This document shows positions 1 to 4,580 of a DNA stretch of 6,199 nucleotides, one piece after another. Position 1 is the first letter of the stretch, and every line of letters starts with the position of its first letter. Made by a program: the position numbers and the translations under genes. The notes under the pieces were generated by a model. The model saw only the letters and a program-made list of their open reading frames with translations. It was not told the origin of the DNA and made no database searches. Source of the stretch: Bacteroidales bacterium (GTDB lineage: Bacteria > Bacteroidota > Bacteroidia > Bacteroidales > Muribaculaceae); NCBI GenBank assembly GCA_004553095.1, contig SFMJ01000124.1, positions 1 to 6,199 of the forward strand, given 5' to 3'.

Positions 1-64
1 AGAGAGACTTCAGAATAGATGTGGTTATCGGTATGTTCCCTAAATTTGTTAAATTCTTTTCCAT
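1..64 (-). CDS. Possible 5' end of a gene running off the left edge
   Basis: An ATG at 64-62 on the minus strand opens a frame that stays open to the window edge. It reads MEKNLTNLGN followed by IPITTSILKSL, 21 codons in all. A Bacteroidota -7 box (TACTTTTG, minus strand, 69-76) ends only a few bases before this ATG, so the transcript would be leaderless or nearly so. The short, Leu/Ile-rich segment could begin a helix-turn-helix or AbiEi-like N-terminal domain, but that is a guess from about 20 residues. A frame this short can be open by chance, so the promoter placement is the main support. No function is assigned. Confidence 0.35.
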   Translation of the reverse strand, partial: MEKNLTNLGNIPITTSILKSL

Positions 65-68
65 AATG

Positions 69-76
69 CAAAAGTA
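69..76 (-). promoter_or_regulatory. -7 promoter box TACTTTTG reading leftwards
   Basis: On the minus strand the bases read TACTTTTG, a full match to the Bacteroidota -7 consensus TAnnTTTG. No clean -33 TTTG lies 19-21 nt upstream, since that region is the arm of an inverted repeat. It would serve the possible gene leaving the left edge. Confidence 0.4.
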
Positions 77-138
77 GTAAAAAAATCAATAGAAAAGTAT
101 ATCGAACATATTTTTCTATTGAATTTTTTACTGTTTTG
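69..138. repeat. Long AT-rich inverted repeat (hairpin)
   Basis: The core arms 76-100 and 108-132 pair over 25 positions with one A-A mismatch (85/123) and one G-T wobble (97/111), around a 7-base loop (101-107). Pairing resumes weakly outside the core, with an A tract at 70-73 facing a T tract at 134-137. The base of the left arm contains the leftward -7 box. The element has no GC-rich stem and lies just upstream of a putative start, so it does not look like a classical terminator for a visible gene. It could be a regulatory cruciform or RNA hairpin, a bidirectional terminator between divergent units, or a small repeat element. Confidence 0.75.
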
Positions 139-145
139 GGGTTTC

Positions 146-188
146 TGATGTCTATTTCAGTGCGCCGGAGTCGCCGGTTGAGACATCA
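146..188. repeat. Hairpin with GC-rich inner stem
   Basis: TGATGTCT (146-153) is the exact reverse complement of AGACATCA (181-188). Within the enclosed segment, two CCGG tetramers five bases apart can form an inner stem. The sequence is more GC-rich than the hairpins on either side. No T tract follows on the plus strand. Function unknown; it is the middle one of three structured elements between 69 and 296. Confidence 0.5.
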
Positions 189-230
189 CCGGCATCGATT
201 CTCTGATCGGTCTTCTTGCCGTAGCTTATC

Positions 231-296
231 AGAGCGCGTTCCTTAAATTTTTGGGGTCGTAGAGGTCGTAGCCCAAAAATTTAAGGAGCGCGCTCT
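231..296. repeat. 25-bp inverted repeat carrying the AGAGCGCGTTCC motif
   Basis: The arms 231-255 and 272-296 are reverse complements over 25 bases with one difference (T239, giving a G-T pair in RNA). Each arm starts with AGAGCGCG and runs through TTAAATTTTTGGG. The 16-base loop (256-271) contains GTCGTAG twice. A short A-rich stretch, not a T tract, follows on the plus strand. The outer 12 bases, AGAGCGCGTTCC, recur at 3022 and 5950, so this is probably the largest visible copy of a dispersed repeat. It lies about 110 bases upstream of the promoter of the small lipoprotein. Confidence 0.8.
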
Positions 297-383
297 AAAA
301 CGGGGTAAAATCTCCGAAAATTAACTTAAAAATGTTAAAAATCGCCTAAAATGGTGTTAAAAGCGAAAAAAATTGGTGATATA

Positions 384-416
384 TTTGCACGGATAAAAGA
401 AAAAGTATTACCTTTG
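384..416 (+). promoter_or_regulatory. Promoter of the small lipoprotein gene
   Basis: The -33 TTTG (384-387) and the -7 box TACCTTTG (409-416) are 21 nt apart, fitting the Bacteroidota housekeeping promoter. Transcription would begin near 421-424, giving a leader of about 45 nt that is A/T-rich and has no clear Shine-Dalgarno site. A second match, TATATTTG (380-387), overlaps the -33 element and could be an alternative upstream -7 box. Confidence 0.7.
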
Positions 417-468
417 CATCGTTTTTGATAGCAAATACATTGTTTTATTATTTTAAAATTTTAAAGAA

Positions 469-675
469 ATGAAGAAATTAGTTTATTCTCTCGCTGTTCT
501 TTTCGCAGTGTCTCTCGTATCTTGCGGTGGCGCTAAGGAAGCTGCTAACGATTCTGAGTCTGTAGCTGCTGAGTCTACTGTTGTTGAAACTGCTGCTGTT
601 GAAACTGCTGCTGTTGAAACTGCTGCTGCTGAGACTGCTGCTGCTGAGGTTGCTCCTGTTGAGGCTGCTCAGTAA
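469..675 (+). CDS. Small repeat-rich lipoprotein (68 aa)
   Basis: This encodes a short lipoprotein. Residues 1-18 form a signal peptide with a KK start and a hydrophobic core, ending in the lipobox LVSC, so Cys19 would be lipidated and become residue 1 of a 50-residue mature protein. The tail after Cys19 (GGAKEAANDSES) is followed by VETAA-type five-residue repeats (residues 39-68) made almost only of Ala, Glu, Thr and Val. It is acidic, probably disordered or helical, and has no catalytic features. The gene is monocistronic, with its own promoter (384-416) and terminator (711-749). The ATG at 469 is the only sensible start because it precedes the signal peptide directly. Function is unknown; a structural or envelope role is only an inference. 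The codons after the TAA continue as SEQTETKVKVKG, so the C-terminus may once have been longer. Confidence 0.85.
   Translation: MKKLVYSLAVLFAVSLVSCGGAKEAANDSESVAAESTVVETAAVETAAVETAAAETAAAEVAPVEAAQ
583..672 (+). repeat. Six 15-bp tandem repeats inside the lipoprotein gene
   Basis: The units start at 583, 598, 613, 628, 643 and 658. The first three are identical (GTTGAAACTGCTGCT, encoding VETAA), and the last three diverge to AETAA, AEVAP and VEAAQ. Because the unit is a multiple of three, gain or loss of units would change protein length without shifting the frame. Identical copies at the 5' side suggest recent duplication by slippage. Confidence 0.9.
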
Positions 676-710
676 TCAGAACAGACTGAGACGAAAGTCA
701 AGGTTAAAGG

Positions 711-749
711 TATCGGTGATCCCCTCCGGGATTGCCGATATTCTTTTTG
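711..749 (+). terminator. Intrinsic terminator after the lipoprotein gene
   Basis: TATCGGTGATCCC (711-723) pairs with GGGATTGCCGATA (728-740) through 13 positions, two of them G-U wobbles, around a CTCC loop. A T-rich run (TTCTTTTTG) follows. It starts 35 bases after the TAA stop. Confidence 0.85.
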
Positions 750-828
750 TGTCTATGGATGAGCATGGCAAACATCTATGGATTTGTATGGCTCTAACAA
801 ACAAATAGTGCTTGGGTTGGGACGAAAA

Positions 829-860
829 TTTGGTTAAGTCGGGCTAAATCACTATCTTTG
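829..860 (+). promoter_or_regulatory. Promoter of the coiled-coil protein gene
   Basis: The -33 TTTG (829-832) and -7 TATCTTTG (853-860) are separated by 20 nt, a near-ideal Bacteroidota promoter. The expected leader to the ATG at 928 is about 60 nt. Confidence 0.75.
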
Positions 861-927
861 TGGTGACTTTGGAGTGGAACGCCTGTTTTGCTCATAGAAC
901 CCTCACATAATTGAAACACATAGTGTC

Positions 928-1857
928 ATGAATAAGAAACTTAAACCGATTTTTATAGCCGGCGGTGTGGCATTGGTGGCTCTTATCGCCTTGGTAGTAG
1001 TGCTGATAGTCCGCAACAACAGCAACACTATAGCTATCAACGAAGCGCAAGCACGCGCCGACAGCCTTGCCCTCGCCAATGATCAGCTCCTCCTTACCAA
1101 TGAGTTCAATCAGCTCAACAATGACTTCTCTCAATATGAGGGTCAACAGATCTACCTGAAAAATGACTCTTTGGTGCAGCAATACAATCAAGCTCGTATG
1201 AAAGTGGAGGGCTTGATCCGCGAACTCAATGAAGAGAAGAGCAAACATGCCAAAGACCTCTCGGCAAGTCGCGCCAAGATCAAACAACTGGAGGGAGAAA
1301 TCGCAACTCTCAAAGGAATCGTGCGCCACTATCTCGAAGAGATCAAACGCCTCGGCGAAGAGAATGAAGGCCTGAAGCAAGAGATCGAAAAGGTAAACCA
1401 AAAGAATGAAGAACTTTCCACACAGGTGACTCAAGCCACCACGACCAATAAGCAACTCACCGAAACAGTCCAACTCGCCAAGAAGCTCAACATCTCCGGA
1501 CTCAGTTTCAAAGCCTATAACAAGAAAGGCAAAGTGGAGAAAAACATCACCAAGGCACGCCAGCTCGGTGCAAGTTTCACCGTGAGTCCCAACAACACTG
1601 CTTCAGCAGGCAAGAAAGACTTCTATATGCGAGTGATTTCCCCCGAAGGAGCGCTCTTGGGTGGCGGCGGCAGCTTCAAGATCGATGGTCAGACTGTGCA
1701 ATCGACAGCCCGCCGCACTGTGGAATATGCCAACGAAGAACTTGCCGTATCCATCTATTGGGATGTCAACACCACACTGACACCCGGCGACTACACCGTG
1801 GAGATCTTCTGCGACGGCTATAGACTATCATCGCGCCACTTTACGATGAAAAAATAA
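928..1857 (+). CDS. Membrane-anchored coiled-coil protein of unknown function (309 aa)
   Basis: I do not recognise a named family. After a short Lys-rich start, residues 9-28 form one strongly hydrophobic helix, most likely an uncleaved N-terminal anchor with the rest outside the cytoplasm, though orientation is not proven. Residues 36-187 are rich in Glu, Lys, Gln, Leu and Asn with heptad-like spacing (for example KQLEGEIATLKG at 119-130), indicating a long coiled coil. Residues 188-309 change character to alternating hydrophobic/polar strands with Gly and aromatic residues (SFTVSPNN, DFYMRVISPEG, SIYWDV, GDYTVEIFCDGY), as in a small beta-sandwich or Ig-like domain. The gene has its own promoter and precedes tRNA-Gln. 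A structural or scaffold role in the envelope is plausible but is inference. It is not an SMC protein, as it has no ATPase motifs. Confidence 0.85.
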   Translation: MNKKLKPIFIAGGVALVALIALVVVLIVRNNSNTIAINEAQARADSLALANDQLLLTNEFNQLNNDFSQYEGQQIYLKNDSLVQQYNQARMKVEGLIRELNEEKSKHAKDLSASRAKIKQLEGEIATLKGIVRHYLEEIKRLGEENEGLKQEIEKVNQKNEELSTQVTQATTTNKQLTETVQLAKKLNISGLSFKAYNKKGKVEKNITKARQLGASFTVSPNNTASAGKKDFYMRVISPEGALLGGGGSFKIDGQTVQSTARRTVEYANEELAVSIYWDVNTTLTPGDYTVEIFCDGYRLSSRHFTMKK

Positions 1858-1873
1858 AAAAAGATAAGATTTT

Positions 1874-1905
1874 TTTGCACGATAGTAAAAAAATTATTAA
1901 CTTTG
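1874..1905 (+). promoter_or_regulatory. Promoter of tRNA-Gln
   Basis: The -33 TTTG (1874-1877) and -7 TAACTTTG (1898-1905) are 20 nt apart. It starts just 16 bases after the stop of the coiled-coil gene, so the tRNA need not depend on read-through. The tRNA precursor would carry a 5' leader of about 65 nt, with a small possible stem at 1928-1946 (GCGAT/ATCGC). Confidence 0.75.
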
Positions 1906-1976
1906 CACTCGAAACGAGGATAAAGGGGCGATGATGAGCCTATCGCGCTGACCTAAGATCCTGTTTCTTAAAGGAT

Positions 1977-2047
1977 TGTCTTATGGTGTAATGGTAGCAC
2001 TGCAGTTTTTGGTTCTGCCTGTCTAGGTTCGAATCCTGGTAAGACAA
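1977..2047 (+). tRNA. tRNA-Gln (anticodon TTG)
   Basis: A complete 71-nt cloverleaf can be drawn. The acceptor stem TGTCTTA/TAAGACA pairs perfectly. The D arm is GTGT/GCAC around AATGGTA. The anticodon stem is GCAGT/TCTGC with loop TTTTGGT, anticodon TTG at 2009-2011. A 4-nt variable loop follows, then the T arm CTAGG/CCTGG with loop TTCGAAT and discriminator A2047. The CCA end is not encoded (CGA follows), so it must be added after transcription. The last pair of the anticodon stem, positions 31 and 39, is T-T, a mismatch. A strong hairpin terminator begins three bases after the discriminator. Confidence 0.95.
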
Positions 2048-2049
2048 CG

Positions 2050-2090
2050 AAATAAAAGGATGTATCTTTCGAGATGCATCCTTTTATTTT
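2050..2090. terminator. Strong, probably bidirectional terminator with a TTCG loop
   Basis: The arms 2050-2067 and 2072-2089 pair through 18 positions with one G-U wobble, closed by a TTCG tetraloop (2068-2071). The GC-containing inner stem is flanked by an A-rich left arm (AAATAAAA) and a T-rich right arm (TTTTATTT), with more T residues following. This ends tRNA-Gln on the plus strand. Because the A tract becomes a T tract on the other strand, it can also end the convergent ridA transcript. Confidence 0.9.
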
Positions 2091-2092
2091 TT

Positions 2093-2131
2093 TATCCCCA
2101 CTCTATTGGCTCAGCCGATAGAGTGGGGATA
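2093..2131. terminator. Second hairpin, downstream of ridA
   Basis: TATCCCCACTCTATTGGC (2093-2110) pairs with 2114-2131 over 18 positions with one G-U wobble and a 3-base TCA loop. It lies 30 bases past the ridA stop on the minus strand. In that direction the bases after the stem are A-rich rather than T-rich, so it is not a textbook terminator alone. It may act with the adjacent TTCG hairpin, or protect the 3' end of the ridA mRNA. Confidence 0.65.
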
Positions 2132-2161
2132 ATGATTTTGTGCTACAAGAGCGAATCTCAA

Positions 2162-2536
2162 TTATCGAGTAGCGATAACTTCGATCTCTACGAGAGCACC
2201 CATGGGGAGTGCCTTCACAGCGAAAGCAGAACGTGCAGGATAAGGCTGAGAGAAAGTCTCACCATACACCTCATTCATCTCGCCGAAAAGGCTCATATCG
2301 GCGAGGAGCACAGTGGTCTTAACCACATTGTTGATGTCGAGACCCTCGGCAGCGAGGATAGCCTTGACATTGGCGAGGCTCTGACGAGTCTGCTCTTTCA
2401 CACCCTCGGGCATCTTGCCGGTGGCAGGATCGATGGGAAGCTGTCCCGAGCAATAGATCAGCGATTCTGTCTTGATGGCCTGTGAATAGGGGCCGATGGC
2501 TGCCGGAGCAGCGTTGGTAGCGATTGCTTCTTTCAT
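2162..2536 (-). CDS. ridA: RidA-family 2-iminobutanoate/2-iminopropanoate deaminase (124 aa)
   Basis: This is a RidA (YjgF/YER057c/UK114) protein, which hydrolyses reactive enamine/imine intermediates such as 2-aminoacrylate released by PLP enzymes like threonine/serine dehydratase. It thereby protects other PLP enzymes in the cytoplasm. Visible landmarks are APAAIGPYSQA (residues 10-20, with Tyr17), YCSGQLPIDP (28-37), the QTRQSLANVKAIL helix (49-61), VVKTTVLLADM (71-81), Asn88, the PARSAF signature (100-105) with the substrate-carboxylate-binding Arg102, and VEIEVIA (116-122) with Glu119. The length matches the family. The position equivalent to the Cys after PARS in E. coli RidA is Ala, which is not catalytically required. 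The gene is last on the minus strand, 74 nt after the PAS gene, and may be co-transcribed or use a weak promoter of its own. Confidence 0.96.
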   Translation of the reverse strand: MKEAIATNAAPAAIGPYSQAIKTESLIYCSGQLPIDPATGKMPEGVKEQTRQSLANVKAILAAEGLDINNVVKTTVLLADMSLFGEMNEVYGETFSQPYPARSAFAVKALPMGALVEIEVIATR

Positions 2537-2559
2537 GATAAAATAAAATTTAGATATTT

Positions 2560-2591
2560 CAAAAATTTGTTGTTCTTATTAATAACTCAAG
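2560..2591 (-). promoter_or_regulatory. Weak candidate promoter for ridA
   Basis: Reading leftwards, AATTTTTG (2567-2560) resembles TAnnTTTG with its first base changed, and CTTG (2591-2588) lies 20 nt upstream as a partial -33 element. The leader would be about 20 nt. The match is imperfect, so transcription from the upstream PAS/MATE genes is an equally good explanation. Confidence 0.3.
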
Positions 2592-2631
2592 AGAACCCTC
2601 AAATCATGAATTATGATTTGGAAGATTCTCT
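2590..2631 (-). other. Hairpin spanning the PAS-gene stop codon
   Basis: CAAATCAT (2600-2607) and ATGATTTG (2613-2620) pair perfectly around a 5-base loop. Outside an internal loop, AGAGAA (2590-2595) pairs with TTCTCT (2626-2631). The inner stem covers the TAA stop of the PAS gene (2611-2613). There is no T tract after it on the minus strand, so it looks like an mRNA-processing or stability element between the PAS gene and ridA rather than a full terminator. Confidence 0.5.
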
Positions 2632-2988
2632 GACATAATGGGGCATCTCTTCGGGCACCACCATAGAGATCTCCACAAGTCCCCCTACCGAGCCGTCGGC
2701 GAGACGCCAGGGTGTCTGATGGATGATTTTTTTCACCCCATTCTTGGAGATGGAATAGGTGTTCGACACCCCATCGCGGAGGAGTCGGCGGATTATCTCG
2801 CAAGCTCGCTCGGGATGATACTCGAAGAGTGAATGGCCGATGATATCGCCATACTTGGCGAATGTGGTGCGCGAGCGTTCATTCATATAGAGGATGATTC
2901 CCTCGCTGTCGCAGACTGTTACAGCACAATCAAGACCCTCTGCCCACTGTGGCAATACATTGTTAGGATCAATATCGTTACTCATCAT
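2611..2988 (-). CDS. Single-domain PAS protein (125 aa)
   Basis: One PAS fold fills almost the entire protein. AVTVCDSEGIILYMNERS (22-39) is the typical first two strands and turn. The helix and loop GHSLFEYHPERACEIIRRLL (51-70) follows, then strands YSISKNGVKKIIHQTPWR (78-95) and a Gly-rich turn with GGLVEISMVVPEEMPHYVR (102-120). There is no signal peptide, membrane segment, kinase, GGDEF/EAL or DNA-binding domain, so it is a cytoplasmic sensor that must act through a partner, or a ligand-binding protein. PAS domains bind haem, flavin or small metabolites. His58 in the YHPE segment could be a ligand contact, but that is only a suggestion. It begins 17 nt after the MATE stop, which indicates co-transcription. 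Two adjacent ATG codons (2988 and 2985) can serve as the start. Confidence 0.85.
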   Translation of the reverse strand: MMSNDIDPNNVLPQWAEGLDCAVTVCDSEGIILYMNERSRTTFAKYGDIIGHSLFEYHPERACEIIRRLLRDGVSNTYSISKNGVKKIIHQTPWRLADGSVGGLVEISMVVPEEMPHYVRESSKS

Positions 2989-3005
2989 AACTTTTTGGAA
3001 TTAAA

Positions 3006-4400
3006 TTAGACCTTTTTGATAAGAGCGCGTTCCCGCTCTAATGTCGAAGTGATCGGCGTGCGCCGGAATACTATATAGGCGAGAAGTGCCGCCATGAATA
3101 GTGCCACATCGAAACTATAATATACGCCGACACTCTCCATATCGAAGGTGCAGGCGAGGAGTAGCAAGATGGGTACGCCGACCACTACATAACTTACTAT
3201 CGAGATGCCGAGCAGGGGCTGCACACGAGAAGTGCCGCGGATGGCATTGATGTAGGTAAGTTGTGTGGCATCGAGGAACTGATAAAGCACCAGCGGCAGG
3301 ATAAAGAGCATACCTGCTTGGATCACATCCGGGTCGCTATTGAACGACGAGATGAGATATCGCGCGAATATAGCCATCACCATCGAGGCGATAGCTGCCA
3401 GAAGATAGTTGATATGCAGTCCGGCACGCGTGGCAAGTCGTGCTGAGGCATCATCCTCGACTCCGGCGAAGTTTGCCACACGGATAGAGACGGCATTCCC
3501 GAAACTCAGATAGGTCATAAAGCCGAGTTGGCCGATGGTGTTCACGATCTGATAGGCGGCGAGTTGCACCTTCCCGAACCATCCGCAAACCACAGCGCCA
3601 AACGACCACAGAGAGCACTCGATGCCGGTCTGTATCATGATCGGATAGGAAGTTGACCAAACACGGCGGCGCAATCCCGGGAGGGGGACTCGGTCGAAGA
3701 ACCCCCGGCGGTATGCGGCATATCTGCGAGAGCAGAGGAGTGCCACTGCTAAGCCGATCACTCCGACAAGTCGGGAGATCAGCGTGGCGACCCCGGCGCC
3801 GGTGAGCCCCATACGCGGACACCCCCAGTTGCCGAAGATCAGAAGCCAATTGCCCAAGATGTTGAGCACTATCGAGGCGAGGATGAACCACATCGGCGTA
3901 CGTGTGTCGGTGACGCCATTACACATCTGTGAGAGAGAGTTGAAGAGCGACATCGGTATGATCGTGGCGAGCAGGGTCAGATAGTAGGGGCGGGCGATGG
4001 GGAGTATGTCGGGAGCCTGTCCCATCCGGTCGACCAGAAAATAGATGCCTGCCATGATTAGGGTGAAACCTCCGGACACCAACAGGTTGACATGGATGCC
4101 GGCGCGAGTCACTCGCCCGCAGAGATCATGCTCGCCGCGTGAGTAGGAGGCCCCGACCAGAGGGGTCAACCCCGATGCCAACCCCGATAGCATCACCAAG
4201 GGTATCAGAAAGATGCTGTTGACGAATGCTGATGCCGCCAACTGATCGACACCGTAGGCACCCACCATCATCGTGTCGGCAAAACTCATGATAATCACAC
4301 CGAACTGCGTGAGCAATACGGGGAAGCCAAGTCGCAATAACTCGGCATATTCATGAGTATATCCTTTGACAAAAGCGCAAATTTGTCTTATGGCTTTCAT
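3006..4400 (-). CDS. MATE-family multidrug/organic-cation exporter (464 aa)
   Basis: This is an inner-membrane MATE (NorM/DinF-type) antiporter that exports organic cations, drugs or metabolites using a Na+ or H+ gradient. The N-terminal half shows ELLRLGFPVLLTQ (20-32) with the TM1 Pro27, FADTMMVGAYG (40-50) with Asp42 at the position of the ion-coupling Asp of NorM, and SGLASGLTPLVGASYSRGE (72-90). About twelve hydrophobic segments follow in two six-helix halves, and the total length fits the family. The substrate cannot be told. A longer frame back to 4451 would need a TTG codon overlapping a -7 promoter box; the ATG at 4400 places TM1 at the usual distance, so I chose it. The last codons contain the dispersed 12-mer AGAGCGCGTTCC (3022-3033, minus-strand coding sense ERERAL). 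It leads an apparent operon with the PAS gene. Confidence 0.95.
   Translation of the reverse strand: MKAIRQICAFVKGYTHEYAELLRLGFPVLLTQFGVIIMSFADTMMVGAYGVDQLAASAFVNSIFLIPLVMLSGLASGLTPLVGASYSRGEHDLCGRVTRAGIHVNLLVSGGFTLIMAGIYFLVDRMGQAPDILPIARPYYLTLLATIIPMSLFNSLSQMCNGVTDTRTPMWFILASIVLNILGNWLLIFGNWGCPRMGLTGAGVATLISRLVGVIGLAVALLCSRRYAAYRRGFFDRVPLPGLRRRVWSTSYPIMIQTGIECSLWSFGAVVCGWFGKVQLAAYQIVNTIGQLGFMTYLSFGNAVSIRVANFAGVEDDASARLATRAGLHINYLLAAIASMVMAIFARYLISSFNSDPDVIQAGMLFILPLVLYQFLDATQLTYINAIRGTSRVQPLLGISIVSYVVVGVPILLLLACTFDMESVGVYYSFDVALFMAALLAYIVFRRTPITSTLERERALIKKV
3022..3039. repeat. Dispersed-repeat copy at the 3' end of the MATE gene
   Basis: AGAGCGCGTTCC (3022-3033) is identical to 231-242 and 5950-5961. 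Here it continues to CGCTCT, making a small AGAGCG/CGCTCT inverted repeat with a 6-base loop. It is translated as the C-terminal codons of the MATE protein (13 bases before the stop), so the element appears to have been recruited into the coding end. Confidence 0.6.
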
Positions 4401-4432
4401 GGAATAATCTGCGGATTCAGAAAAAATTTTAT

Positions 4433-4440
4433 TATCTTTG
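4433..4440 (+). promoter_or_regulatory. -7 box TATCTTTG for the NSS transporter
   Basis: TATCTTTG matches TAnnTTTG exactly on the plus strand, but no TTTG is found 19-21 nt upstream, which is inside the start of the MATE gene. The leader to the transporter would be about 135-140 nt. The box sits 8 bases from the oppositely directed MATE -7 box. Confidence 0.5.
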
Positions 4441-4580
4441 CGAAAATACAAAAATATTCCCTCATATTCAAAAGATAAGTGTTAAAAATATATACATATC
4501 TGGGGCAGTATCCCCGGTGATGATGGATATTTACCCTGTTGGTAGTCAAAATAGCAGATTTTAAGGTAAAAAGGTAAGGA
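4441..4580 (+). promoter_or_regulatory. Untranslated leader of the NSS transporter
   Basis: The leader contains a hairpin GGGG/CCCC at 4500-4517 with the loop CAGTAT. Directly after it are two in-frame ATGs (4520, 4523) opening a 13-14 codon frame, MMDIYPVGSQNSRF, that ends at the TAA of 4562-4564. That is 16 bases before the most upstream possible transporter start. AAAGG (4570-4574) lies 6 nt before the ATT codon at 4581. No known riboswitch is recognised. Whether the small frame is translated is unknown. Confidence 0.35.
4449..4456 (-). promoter_or_regulatory. -7 box TATTTTTG for the MATE/PAS genes
   Basis: On the minus strand the bases read TATTTTTG, a full TAnnTTTG match about 49 bases upstream of the ATG at 4400. 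No -33 TTTG lies at the ideal distance; the nearest (4472-4469) is only 12 nt away. It faces the plus-strand -7 box at 4433-4440, so the two promoters overlap. Confidence 0.5.

Larger units (their letters stand above)
65..468. other. Gene-free intergenic region
   Basis: No convincing coding sequence is seen on either strand. The left part (69-296) is occupied by the three inverted repeats listed separately. The right part (297-468) is AT-rich, with a loose repetition of AATGTTAAAA and GTGTTAAAA around 332-364. It ends in the promoter and roughly 45-base leader of the lipoprotein gene. Confidence 0.7.

Noticed and set aside
69..296. Invertible promoter flanked by inverted repeats, as in Bacteroides phase variation
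   Set aside because: The arms belong to three separate hairpins with short loops; no pair of matching inverted repeats encloses the lipoprotein promoter, and no recombinase gene is in the window.
581..808. Plus-strand frame rich in Leu, Lys and Arg overlapping the lipoprotein gene
   Set aside because: It is the out-of-frame reading of the 15-bp repeats and crosses the terminator; the lipoprotein frame has a signal peptide and a promoter.
892..1473. 193-aa minus-strand frame opposite the coiled-coil gene
   Set aside because: The Phe/Leu/Ile-rich composition is the antisense image of the Glu/Lys/Asn coiled coil; the plus strand has a promoter, a TM anchor and coherent domains.
2060..2485. 141-aa plus-strand frame antisense to ridA
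   Set aside because: It starts inside the terminator hairpin and has no recognisable protein features; ridA on the other strand is unambiguous.
3451..3891. 146-aa minus-strand frame within the MATE gene
   Set aside because: It is another frame of the same strand, rich in Arg and Pro, a typical shadow of a GC-rich coding region.
4401..4451. Longer N-terminus of the MATE protein starting at 4451
   Set aside because: The first codon would be TTG, it overlaps the likely -7 box, and the added 17 residues lie before the normal family start.
4441..4580. Riboswitch in the NSS transporter leader
   Set aside because: Only one small hairpin and a few weak stems are visible; no conserved motif of a known riboswitch class is recognised.
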